Shown here: positions 49,335-60,960 of the stretch, piece after piece
Position numbering within the stretch: the first letter of the stretch is position 1
Layout: every line of letters begins with the position of its first letter
Assembly (NCBI GenBank): GCA_932294295.1
Contig: OW028576.1
Location: forward strand, 45,424,247 to 45,488,246
DNA from: Alitta virens
Lineage: Eukaryota > Annelida > Polychaeta > Phyllodocida > Nereididae
Direction: 5' to 3'
DNA length: 64,000 bases
Translations under genes and position numbers: made by a program
The notes under the pieces: generated by a model
What the model saw: the letters and a program-made list of their open reading frames with translations, nothing else
Database searches by the model: none
What the model was told of the DNA's origin: nothing

Positions 49335-49442
49335 TACAGTAGCAGATCCAGGAGGATCCCCTTGGCCTAGTAAATTTAAAGATTCAGTGTTTTAAAATGT
49401 CAACTGCCCCCGTGCAATTTTTCTGGATCCGCCCCTAGGTCT
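49335..49442. mobile_element. Small inverted-repeat element (MITE-like)
   Basis: GCAGATCCAGGA at ~49341 and TCTGGATCCGCCCC at ~49421 are inverted partners about 90 bases apart. The related end word GGGCGGATCCAGGA occurs singly near 13643, and GCCGATCCAG next to a long G run near 26661. This suggests a dispersed family in this genome. Confidence 0.5.
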
Positions 49443-52400
49443 ATATGAAGTTGAATTTGGAATAAGTAAAAATTCAGACTTTCTAAGATCTTTTTAAGTA
49501 GGCCTAATGAATTAACTCCCTTTTCAAGTCTCCGAACATGGGAGATAGAATATGCTCCCCGTCCCCAAGACCTTATCATTGGTATCACTATTAATTGTCA
49601 TTTTAACAAGCACTGTAACCTGAAACAATTCAGAGCACTGTAGTAAAAGATGGACTGCTTTGCACAGCTGGCAATGCATCTTCCATCATTTTCCATGGGG
49701 CTCACTCCTCCCGCTTAAAATAATAATGCCCTGTATCCTGTCTGGGTTAAAAATTCCAGCTCAGCAATCTCTGCTAAGTTGCAAGTAATAAGTATCTCCA
49801 TCTGAATGACTTGAATGCCAGGTCAGGATATTGAATACAGAGAACCAAAATGCATATTCATACTGCATGTCAAATATCTTTATTTTCACAATTTTATGGT
49901 GGAACACGCCAACATACCCAAGTCATGCATCCCGTCATCAATGACCAAAAAATTAACATCATACTGACACATTACAATTAACAATGTGTGTCCCCACTAA
50001 CATCAACAGTGTGGTTTACCAAGTTGGACATTTACAACGAAATGATATATTTACATTGGTGCAAGATGTACACTGAACAACAATAAGAACAACATGATAT
50101 ATAATCTTTGGGAAGTTTCATACATTTCTGCTTAATAAATATAAAACACATTTCATTGCTTGCACCCAAGTGGTTCATCAAATATGTTCAAAAGTGAATT
50201 GTATCCATCAAAAGTATGACAATAATGATAATTAATGCATATATATAATAAATATTTTACATTAAACCCTAATAAATAGGGAACTGAGGTGAATGATGCA
50301 GTTTCCAGCCAATCAAGCTGACATTTTCCTAATACAAAATCTCGCAGACTGGGATAATTGATATGCAAGGTAACACTGCTTAATCCATCAATTGCAATCA
50401 CCCTCACGACGTAAATTTCAATATGAGAGACAAACTCAAGGTAAAATTATTGTAGCTTACACAAGTTACAACGCCAAGACCCATTGAATGAAACTCACAT
50501 GTCTTCAAGTTGGACATTTTAATGAGGGTCCTTCAACAGTGTTTATTAAAGCACCCAAAAACCTTTTTTAAATTTTCAGCTCAGTGACACATTATGGCTG
50601 TTTACCGAGGGTCATGCCTCCACAGCAATCAATACTCTAATAGTTTTCTGTGTTATTAGTACAGAAACCAATTTTGTGAAACAGTGGGAACCTTATAATC
50701 AACATGTCATGAACGTCGTCATACTAAACACGTTAGAAAAAGAGTTCACATCTGTTTTACAACAGTGGGGGAACCCTAATACTTTGCAGATAAAAAGTAG
50801 ATTAAGTATTGGGCACATCATCAAACTTATTACTTATAAAAACTCGATATTTATGGGAGCTGGTCGATAAGTTTCAAGCAGCAGTGCTGCCGAGCGATAA
50901 TCGAGCTTGCTTGACACAGGCCTAAGACAAATTTTGTATGAAATTACAAATTACAAATTCTCATCAGCAGAGTTCAGAAAAGCACCCCATCACATTGCAT
51001 ACTAAAGGGTCCTCGTGTAGTACACATGAATAAATATCTTACATTTTCAGGCCATTGACGCATTTGTATAATTACAAATTGCCATCAGCAATGTCCAGAA
51101 TAGCACCCCTTCACATTTATACATTTGGGTTATCATATATTTACACATGAACATCACTATTTAAAATGAACACATTTTGATATCTTCAGCTCAGTGACAC
51201 ATTTTGTACTGAGTTTACAAAGTCCTGTCAGAACCTGACAGTGTTTACAGATAATGTAACTTTAAAGCATATTACCATATTATATACATATAACACTCAA
51301 TTTTTCACCATCAATATTTTGAATTACATGTAAATATGCACTAAGCAAACTTTAGAAGCTGCCCACAAAGTCTTTCTAATTCAATTTTTTAACATTGTTT
51401 CTGGTGCAAATTAAATTCATACAAACCCCCTACTCATATTTTCACCCTTCAATATAAAGTTGTACATAACATCACTGTTCAAGCAGACGAAGGACTACAT
51501 ATCTATTTCTAAATACAATGTAAATGTTGTTACTAGCACCCACCTATACAGTCCTGACTAAAATCTCATTCAAGGTGTATGATGACAAATGTTCAACATC
51601 CACTGCGATACTTTGGGCACATTCAGCGTCTACGTTTCGTCCTCCCAGTCATATGCTTCGGTAAAGCCGCTTTTCTACAGATAAAAACAGACAAGAATAT
51701 CACCAAAAACTATATCCTTATGACATCCATGCTGACAAATATGTTGTTATTTTTAGCAACCACATGATTCAAATGTTGCCCTCCAGAAGTCAAAATGTTC
51801 AATGTTCATTGTCGGCCAACAGATATCTTTACTGTGTAATTTATGATGTCATAAATTCAATAATTACGTCACCACTTAGTGCACTTATTCTACTTAAGTT
51901 TTAATTTGAATTATTCATGTCATAATGTAACCATGCCAGGCTTGAATGAAGTCTAATCTTCAGTGACTTTGTATTCCACCTAAGACTTCAACTGATCATG
52001 GCGCACATGGATATTAGGACACCTAAATATACTCATGTAGGGCGCCTAGCTAGTTAAAAGGCCAAAAAAAAAAACTTATTTTTGGCATGGCGCTGATAAA
52101 ATCAGCCCTCCAGTTTCAGTGATTTAATTGACCTCATACAGTGCATTCAGAGCTGAACATGAAGTCTGATGACGCTTGTAGGCCTATAAATATAGGGCTC
52201 TTGAGCGGCCAAAATGCCATGTCATCCCTAATTGGTCATATTATTGTTATACTGGATACTCGTCAATTATTCATATTTTGAACTACTGTGATGTAAAAAC
52301 TGATCATGCCGTATATTGCAGTTATATAACATATTTTCAAAACCAATGGCAGTATATTTACCTTGCAAGCAAGGTATGACACCGCGGGTTTTACCATTGT

Positions 52401-52551
52401 CCAACTAGAAACCCAATTTTTTAAATTATACTTATAAGAGAATGATATTCACCATGAAACAATGATTATTAAGTATGAATATGGCGTGGCAGTATACAAC
52501 AAAAACATCTCATTTTAGGCACTGCACAATTGGGACACAAATTTCTAGTAC
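49443..52551. other. AT-rich intergenic DNA with diverged ~130-bp repeats
   Basis: No gene recognised. Between about 50490 and 51240, the phrases CTCAGTGACACATT, AGCACCCC, ATTACAAATT and CATCAGCA recur in the same order, suggesting three or four old copies of a ~130-bp tandem repeat. Downstream exons of the minus-strand gene ending here may be hidden. Confidence 0.45.
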
Positions 52552-55253
52552 CTTTTACACGGGCGCACAGCTTGATCATCATGATCGTCTCCATTTCTGG
52601 GCATCTCGCTGTCAGGCTCTGTTACCATGGTTACACTGTTCCAAAGTGGGTTACTATTGGAGTCTGAATATACATTATGAGAGAGCCATTATGAACTGGG
52701 CTAAATCATTCAAAATAATATTTTTATCATTTTTGTATTAAACCTATAGTTGAGACTTACCTTTGATCCGTTCCCATGTTTCCGCGATTTTCTTCTCTGC
52801 TCCATGGAGCAACTGGGTGACGAAATTTTCCAGTGCAGGGCCACTTCTGGTCTCTGGCTCTTTTCTACCATCCAGAAAGACCACTTCTTTCCCCCTAGCC
52901 TCCCACCATCCATGCTCAAGGAAATCAGAAACTCGTTTCAAGTGAGCCAACACAGCAGGGCGGTGTCTTTGCAGCCAACACTCCTGCAACACTGTGTTGC
53001 CAGCAAACCGCACCTGTAAATATATATATGCATGAAATATTAGTACCTTACAATACTTCCTCCATTCTTACAATAGAGATAAAACAGTTAAAAAAAAAAT
53101 CAAAAAAAAATCAGGAAATGCAGATTTTTATACCTGCTGTGCCTCTTTTGAAACAACCGAGTCATGAATGGCAACAGGATTGTCATTGTACGACATTCTG
53201 ACCAGAGCATTTTCAAGGACATGCTCTGGTCTTCGACAGCTAGTTGCGTCAGTCACTTTTCTCAGCTGATATATCAGTCGTTCATCATTTTCAGCCAAAA
53301 GGCTTCGAATGGAAACTAAGCGGTACACAGAAGGAGCGTGGCACACAATATTATGGAAATGAATGCCATAAAAACTTCCTGCAGATAACTTTCTGGGTTC
53401 ACTCCCAACAATATCCAAGAGGATCATGGCAAAACAAAATGTGATGTTATAAAACCTGAATATCTGACGAGGGCACCTTTCCAGTTCAAAACTATAGCCT
53501 ATGCTTGACAGTTCCACAAGATACTGCGACAATCGTCACAATTCTGTGGGACAATAATTAAGTTCATCAAGAAAATGAAACAGTCGAATGGCTATCAGCC
53601 TTGCATCTCTTGCTTTGAGTATTGGCTTGTCACCCTTTGCAGAAGCAAAGAATGACTTCAAGTCAATGTTAGGATAATGGGCAGGTAATTCATGCATCAG
53701 ATGGTCAAATACGTTCACATAATCATGCATGAACTCCAAGTTGCACACTTCATACCTATCACAATTCATACTGGCAAGAGTGAAACCTTCACTTTTGAGC
53801 TGCAGCAAAGCAGGGTAGCGCTGAATACCCTTAAGTGACTCCCTGCAATAAACTTAGAAGGACATCTTTGTTGCAGGTGTAATAATCCGTACTAGCTGGA
53901 TGGAGACCTCTAGCCCTAACCTCACTTTCTAATTCTGCCTTACTTAGATCTCTAAAAATTACACCTGCCTTTGACTGATATAGACATCCTTCTTCTATGA
54001 CTTCAGAAATTGCTTCAAGAGAGCGATGACAACAGTTGTGCGAGACAGATAAATCAGAGTGGTCAAGAGCCAGTACACCGCCTGGGCAACGATAGTTACC
54101 CCCTATTTGTTGGCCAATCTCAAATGCTCGAGCAGGTGTGTCAACAAACAAAACCTAGGGACACATGTTACCTGCAAAGGTTCATCATTTTTGTCATGAA
54201 TAACAACAAGATGTTCCTTTAAGTGGGATAAGTCATGACAACGATCTCTGGAGTACATCAATTGATCAGCCACACTGGCTCCAGAGCGGCCCACAATATA
54301 CAGCAATGGCTTCTCTATTAACCGTTGCTCATTGCTGGATTCAACACTGTGCACTTCCCTGTCATATATCATGGTGATTGTGCTAACGAAGTGGTTGTGG
54401 CCACAAATCTCACCGTGGTCATGCCAGACCTTGAAATATATACAACGATTTCCTAACTTCTCAACATTCAACAAATCATGGTCTACCTGCTTTTGCAGTT
54501 CTTTCTGAAGAATAACATCGAGAACTAACTGGCGCCCACTTATGGAGGTGACTTTTGAGACTAATGACCCATCTTTTGAAACTTGTGCTACAGAGAACTG
54601 CTTAGGGGCAATTTCTTTCCCCAGATATATGCTACCATCTTCTTTTTTTCTTTGATTTTATTTCTCAGTGTCTTCACCGAAGGTGGCATAGGACAAGTAA
54701 CGCCCCTACTGAGATACCTGTGATATCTACGGATCCTAGTGGGCACATCGCGGCCAGATACAGTTTTGTTTAGGTTAAAGTTGTGGGCGTTAATTCCCAT
54801 ACTCTCAGCAAAACATTTAACAACCTGACCTCTGTTTGCAATTTCATTGCCATTTGGTCCTTTAAGATTGTACTTTTTGGCTAATTCAGTCCAGTTCACC
54901 TCACTGCCAGGTACAAGGTTTGCCAGCTCATCATTTAGAGCAGCCTTATCGAACAAATAGGAACTGAACTTTCCAACTGGACTTTTGATGCTTTGAGTTT
55001 GTGTCTCAGTTTGTTTTCTCTTTAGAGTTTCATCTTTTGTCAACAGGCCACAATCTTTTCTGATTTTATCATAAGTACTCAGAGAAAGATTACTCTGACA
55101 TACAGTTTTCAGATGGCTCTCTGGATCCCTGTTAATTTTAGCTAAGCTAGTCTTTAGGTGAATGTTCGACCAACTAAAACTTTGTAAAAGTTGCAAATCA
55201 TTGTTCCAAGCTAAATAATTACACCGAGCTAAAAGAAACTGAGCGAACCCATA
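52552..55253 (-). pseudogene. Damaged multi-exon gene of an uncharacterised invertebrate family
   Basis: Reading high to low, one long block 55253-53134 is followed by exons 53013-52761 and (probably) 52618-52552, with good GT-AG borders. The long block encodes a recognisable order: ARCNYLAWNNDLQ, YLFDKAALNDEL, VNWTELAKKYN, FKVWHDHGEICGH, LYIVGRSGAS, FEIGQQIGGNYRCPGG, a YEV...EFMHDY block, LERCPRQIFRFYNITF and DIVGSEPRKLSAGSFYG. I recall this order from many unnamed multicopy proteins of invertebrates; no function is assigned. Four breaks are seen: a +/-1 shift in a T7 run (54643-54649), a 17-nt GT...AG gap (54155-54171) that changes frame, a shift at CCC 53841-53843, and an in-frame TGA (53536-53538). 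The 5' end and the last exon are not identified. The later part remains open. Confidence 0.75.
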
Positions 55254-55313
55254 CTAGTTGCAGTCTGCATAGGCATCAATTCATTCCATTTCTTGATAAG
55301 CCACTGACAGCTC

Positions 55314-55333
55314 TGACCTTTGACCTCTGACCT
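55314..55333. promoter_or_regulatory. Triple direct repeat of the nuclear-receptor half-site (DR1)
   Basis: TGACCT at 55314, 55321 and 55328 gives three half-sites with one-base spacing, equal to AGGTCA repeats on the minus strand. DR1 spacing is bound by RXR/HNF4/COUP-type receptors. It sits about 65 bases upstream of the first recognised block of the minus-strand pseudogene. Confidence 0.5.
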
Positions 55334-55401
55334 GACCCATTTCTACATAATAGATAATTACATGCACAATTTCAAAATTAACGGATCCATAATTGAAAGA
55401 C

Positions 55402-55628
55402 TTACCTAGAGGTAGTGCTTTGGGCTTCCAACCGCTGGGTCCCAGGTTCAATTCCCGGTCGAGCCTAAGTTGCATGGCTGTTTCATCCTTCATCTCATTG
55501 CCATGGTTCCTGCCTGTCCTAATTTAGATATATTGTATCCATCCTTAAGAATGATGAAGTCTGTCATCTAGTCCTAATTAGCCCATCAGGTACAGGCCGT
55601 AAAGCCATAATCACACACACACACACAC
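55402..55628 (+). mobile_element. tRNA-derived SINE, plus orientation
   Basis: Same family as 48713-48908 in the opposite direction: TAGAGGTAGTGCTTTGGGC (A-box region), GGTTCAATTCCCGGTC (B box), then GGCTGTTTCATCCTTCATCT and CATTGCCATGG. It differs by a ~55-bp insertion after GTCCTAATT and by a (CA)n tail (55611-55628) in place of the CCA tail. Confidence 0.88.
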
Positions 55629-55629
55629 A

Positions 55630-57035
55630 GCTCCTGTCAGTTCCAATATTAATTCATAGTATGAATGATAATAGACGAGTCTAACTGATCCAAAAGCTCC
55701 TGTGTTCCGTGTCAGTTTATGTTGAGACTTACTCCATGCTCAACCGCCATGCTGTGCTTTTCATCATCCATCCTCATCAAATTCATAGTGACAAGTAGTA
55801 AAACCCATTGTATCACAATCCAGATGTCACCATGATGATAAGTGATGTGTATCAGGTCATAAATGTTGCAATTATATCACAAATCAAGTCAATATCCAAC
55901 AGCCACGCTGCTCTCACCAGCTGACAGCCATGACACCTTCCTGATGTTGCCAAGCCTTCCCACAATGCTTAGCACGACCTCGTGAACAGATTCTGCTTGC
56001 CGTGAATTTGTTGGCAGAAAAATAGGCGCAGGGTAAGGCTAACATCTACATGGTAGACAAAAATACTGACAAGTTGCTAAAAAAATACAAAGTCGATCTG
56101 TACAAGGCAACTTGCCAGAAACTGTACTTATTTCTTGATCCGGAGGTTGTGCCAGTTGATGTCTGACCCGGTTTTTTGGTGGGAAACTAGTTTCGGTCTA
56201 TTTATAGATCACAAAATTGCCATCAAGATTATTGTTCATCAGAGGCTGCAGGTCAACATATGCATAATTGTTTGGGCATGGGTGCTGTCATGTCCCTGCG
56301 CCGGGCATTGTCTCCATTTTCGCACCTGTAATTACTGAGACACCACTCCTGAGCATGGCATAGGTATCTGTTAGCAGGTGATTATGTAGGAAAAATGTCA
56401 TATTTTGTATTTCTACATAAAACTTTATTGTTTATAAGAAAAGTTTGCAATGAGACAGCTTCTGCTATTATTGTCTTGTTTTGCATTGGAAATATACATT
56501 AACACACTGGAGTATACATTCAAACTACCATAAGGGCACTGGTCAATGAGACCACAAAGGCACCAGTTTAGTACACAGAATATTTCCATACAAAATAATT
56601 ATGAAGCTTACATATTCTAAAAGTTTCAGTTAACAGAAAACCCAGTATATATAAATCACCACTAACTGGCATCATCACCAGCTTTGATACCTATCGGCTC
56701 ATTATCAACGTGTATTAAGAATCTCGACCTCCAAATCATCCCTGTTTCTATTAACTACATATAACCTAGTTAGGTGAAAATCCTGTTATTGAATGTTCAT
56801 ATATTGCTGAGATAACTGACTGAAAATAGTGTTCATCATCAAGGGTAATTTTGTCAAAAAGGCTTGGAAAAAGTATTCCAGTTGTAAGAATTCAAATTGT
56901 CAACTCTAAATAGACCTTTGGTTTGATCCACAACAGTCAAATTACAATATCTGTACTATCAGACCATGCCAATACCTCAATTATATTCAGGCAGCTAGAC
57001 TAAAGCACTCATTCTTTATCATATTCGAGCTTCTA
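55630..57035. other. Intergenic DNA, nothing recognised
   Basis: No exon chain or repeat family was identified. One plus-strand open frame (56135-56338) has no protein features. Confidence 0.4.
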
Positions 57036-58530
57036 ATCAACACATGTGGCACTGCCATCAGCCATATCTCCCAGACCGAAACACAAGAACCACCCAAAAG
57101 TTTAAGGCCTTGAAGTCACAGGGGCAAACAATCGATCGGAAAACAATGTCTTGGACCTATGCCTCACATCCAGACCTGGAACAGTACAAAAAACACAAAA
57201 TATCCAGATTCAGTGACCACAAACACATGATCATAACAGAAACCGGGACCAAGGCCAGCATAAAAACAAAATGAGAGCTGGGACCATACATCAGTACCGG
57301 AAAACAGACTGGGAAGCTGTCAGAGACGCTATTGAAGAAAATCACAAAACTTTTTTAAAACTCCCAGCTGATTCCATATGGGCTGGCTTTGAGTACCCAG
57401 AATAGGGAAGAACACATAAATCGCCTGAAACCAAGACTGAAGGCCATAAATAAGCAGTTCATATCAATGTTCATGCAAGAACTCAATACCTGAACCAGAA
57501 ACCCCTCCGTGTTGGACATTCAGCTTTTTGCATTCGCACCAGCATTTTCGAATAAATGCATGAAAAAGTTGCATCTTGGCTGCTTTCATTGCAAATAGTA
57601 TCATGTCTACCAACCACAAATTGCACTTTGATGTTATGTACCTGTACTATGAGCCTGCAAACATAACAGCCATAACACTAGCTCTTCTATTATGTTGCAT
57701 CATGATATGAGCTTCAACTAATGTATTACATTTAACAGTTAAAACAAAATTATATAAAAGGAGATCTTTTTACAATGATTCCTCACCTGCTCTGGCTCAT
57801 TCCATTTTAGTGAGTCTGACTCAATAGAACTCCATTCAAACATAGAAACTGCTTGTAATTATTCAGCTTACTGCAAGCAGTTAATGCTGAAGCAAATGGG
57901 AAAATCACCACACCCATAGATGCAAGCTTTCATTCATTTACCAACAATGGACAGAGCAAGTCCAAGACTACTGGAGGAAATGTGGTTCCATCATATTAAA
58001 TAGGTGACAGACTCATTATAATTAGATGAAAACCATGCTTTTTCATGCGTTTATCCAACTCATGGAAAACACTTGTGACTTATTTGGCCATGTAGCAAAC
58101 TCTCATTTTCCAAAAGCAATTGCCAACAACAGGTAGTAGTGGGTGGAGTGACTTATTCTGATTGAAGTGCCAGTGGCATCAGGAGCCTCAATGAGTACCA
58201 AGTTTTTGGTGTACACCAATGATATCGCTGACTAGAAGCTTAGGGTATCACCAATACACTACTCACAGATGAATGCCTAACATACCATGAAGTAGGAAAC
58301 TCTATGCAGAACCATCAAGTGTTACAGGAAAACTGGATCAACACCGCCAATGGTCCAGCACATAAATTTTTTTATTTAATGTCACCAAATGCTTCCCCAT
58401 GTAAGTCACTTATGCCAGGAAGAACAAAAAGCTATAAACCTACAAGATGCACAGACTGAATTTAGAAAAAGTAGATGACATGCCCGATCTTGGGGTTCAA
58501 CTAAATAAATCCTTGAAGTAGGGAGGAAAA
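57036..58530 (+). pseudogene. Decayed LINE (endonuclease-RT remnant)
   Basis: An open stretch at 57044-57274 reads SDHKHMIITETG (end of an APE-type endonuclease and linker). After a frame change it continues with a YRKTDWEAVRDAI-like linker to about 57370. RT-like words follow after further breaks: SGASMSTKFLVYTNDIAD near 58170-58230 (block B-like), FADECL-like and NASPC near 58270-58400, and DDMPDLGVQLN near 58470. Many stops and shifts show it is old. It is not closely related to the satellite LINE. Confidence 0.7.
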
Positions 58531-59390
58531 AAAGAAAGAAGTAATAACACACTTATTCTAAGCTCATGATGTTTCTACATCTTCGGTTTATCAGATCTAG
58601 GGTAATCAATTTCTGACCATGTACCCATTCATGCCTTTAAATGTTTGTGTGCATGAATTTGATGTCCAAATTCAAGCCTTCACAGTACTTAAGAACACAT
58701 GAAGCAGAAAATGTTACCTCAAACTCATTGTGACATAGCAAATGAATCAAAAACAAGTATTCACTAATAATGAGTGGGTGCCCTCAAAACTGACCATAAA
58801 TAAATGCTTAATCTTCATCTGATGATGAAGAGATGCGCAATTTTTTTCGTCGTTTCATTCTGTGTCTGGTGTATGACTTGGTGATGCCTTCAGAATTAGA
58901 CTCAGTTTCTGCTGCATGGGAACCTGTAACAAGTAAAAGAAGTTTCAATGAGATGCAATGCCTTTTTGTTTCCATTTCCCTGCCTAAACTTTTTTATTTT
59001 TTTAACTATTTTGAAATACATTCCTTTACATTGTAACTATAAAATTTTAAACTTTGGCCGACCTACTGACCCTACCTTGTGAGGGCTATGAAATCAGAAA
59101 CCTAACAATCTTTTTTCATGCAGCCAAATTAACTTTAAGTATCCTATCTATCCAATGATAATTTTTTTCCCATCATGTCATTCATCATTATGGCCAAGTA
59201 GACTTGTAACAGAGAAGTAGCCATGGAGTATTGCAAAAATTTATTATTTCACAGAATGGTTTTTATCAGTTCCTAAGTTGGGATTTGATTCGTTGCTATA
59301 GTTTGTCAATTTTTTGCCTCTCCATTACATTTCTGGTAGAATATTACCAAAAATAGGTACCCTACTATAGAAATGCAACTTACTACTATT

Positions 59391-60358
59391 ACAATTATAA
59401 CACATGACATCTTTCCAGCTGTCAGTCAGACCAAGTGCTGTCACCAGAGTTCACTTTCTTTTGTGAATCTTGAATAACCATGATTAGCCAACTGTAAACT
59501 CTGGCTATTTGCATTGGCCCAACTAGCACTGGCGCTTTAGTCAATGAGTCAATGCGGGTGGGGGGGGGGGGACCGTATTAAGTGCCTTTGGCACATTATC
59601 TTCTCATTTGTCACTTTCAACCAACAGTAGTGTACCTCACTTCAAAGTTCAGTATCAATTGACATTTGAATGTCAAGTTTGTTCAAACATGTCATTATTC
59701 ACCTAGGAGTTTACTCATCCTCCCCTCGACATTGTTAATCAATACCCAACCTTATGAAATTTGCTATTGCACATGGCAATTGTGCATGGCAACTTTACAT
59801 TAGTGATTAAAATGTTACAGTATCTATTAAAAGGGACACAACTTTCTTTTCGTATATGATATAGGCCCCTATCCCTTCTGATGGATATACTCTGAAGTAG
59901 TAGGGCATAACTGAGAATTTGAAAAGAGTGCAACATTTGAAATGGTTGTTGACAGGCTACTTGCCAGTAAAAATTATAATTTTTATGAGCACTGCATATA
60001 TCTCGCAGAAAAAAGCCTGGAGTTAGTTTACCACTCATGTTGAGGGCTTAACTTCAAATTTCATACTGAATTGTGGTCCAGTTGAATCTTAAAACCCATC
60101 GGTTGTAGTTGAAACTTTGAAATGGTGATCACATATTGAAAATACAAGTACAACCATGTAATAGTTAGCTAGGCTCACACTATTGGACCTACATTTGACA
60201 GTTCACCATTGACTAAAGTGCAAGTGCCAGTTAGGCCAATGCGAATAGCCAGAGTTTGCAGTTGGCTAATCATGGTTATTCAAGATTCACAAAATAAAGT
60301 GAACTCAAATGACAGCACTTGGTCTGACTGACAGCTGGAAAGATGTCATGTGTTAATT
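59391..60358. mobile_element. Non-autonomous DNA transposon with ~150-bp terminal inverted repeats
   Basis: The left arm (59391-59543) and right arm (60209-60358) are inverted copies sharing AACACATGACATCTTTCCAG, CAGTCAGACCAAGTGCTGTC, GAATCTTGAATAACCATGAT and GCCAACTG, with few mismatches. The ~665 bases between have no transposase. It lies in the last intron of the NHL pseudogene. No clear target duplication was found by eye. Confidence 0.85.
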
Positions 60359-60364
60359 CCACTT

Positions 60365-60960
60365 GCAAAAGGAGACCCAATGGGATACCCCTAAAGGTAT
60401 TGGGACCCCATCTTAGTGTGAGGCAAGGTGACCCAGTGGGATACCTCTAAGCTACTCAGAAGTTATAGCAACCTGCTGTGACACCAGTTAGATAGTGAGG
60501 AAGTGAGGAGACCCAATGGGATACCTCAGTGATAGTGAGGAAGTGAGACGAACCAGTGGGATACCCATAAGGTACTGAGGACCTATGATGACCCAGTGGG
60601 ACACCCGAATGGTACTGAGGAAGTGAAGGGACCCAGTGGGATATCCTGTTGGGTCTCCTCACCTCCTCATTTCGAAGATTCCATTGGATCTTCTCACTTC
60701 CTCCCTCTAACATGGGTCCCAGTAAAGGGAGCTTGGGGGTATCCAATTAGGTCCAAACACCTCTTCACTCTTGTAAAGGGGTCCCACTAGCCACTAGGTC
60801 ATGAGGTATCCTCACCTCCTCACTGTCTAAGAGGTCATAAAGTATCCTACTGGACCTACGGATGTCCCACTGGGTCTCCTCTCCCCACTCAGGGCCCACT
60901 GGGTCATCCCTTTTTTCCCACATGTACTAAATTTCCCATTGGGTCAGCTTTGTGCTCTCA
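60365..60960. repeat. Minisatellite that switches orientation
   Basis: From 60365 to ~60645 units read GACCCAGTGGGATACC plus a GAGGAAGTGAG linker. From ~60640 to 60960 the same words occur as complement (GGTATCCTCACCTCCTC, CCCACTGGGTCTCCTC). Unit length is ~35-45 bp and variable, giving a large imperfect palindrome. Open frames on both strands are by-products. Confidence 0.8.
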
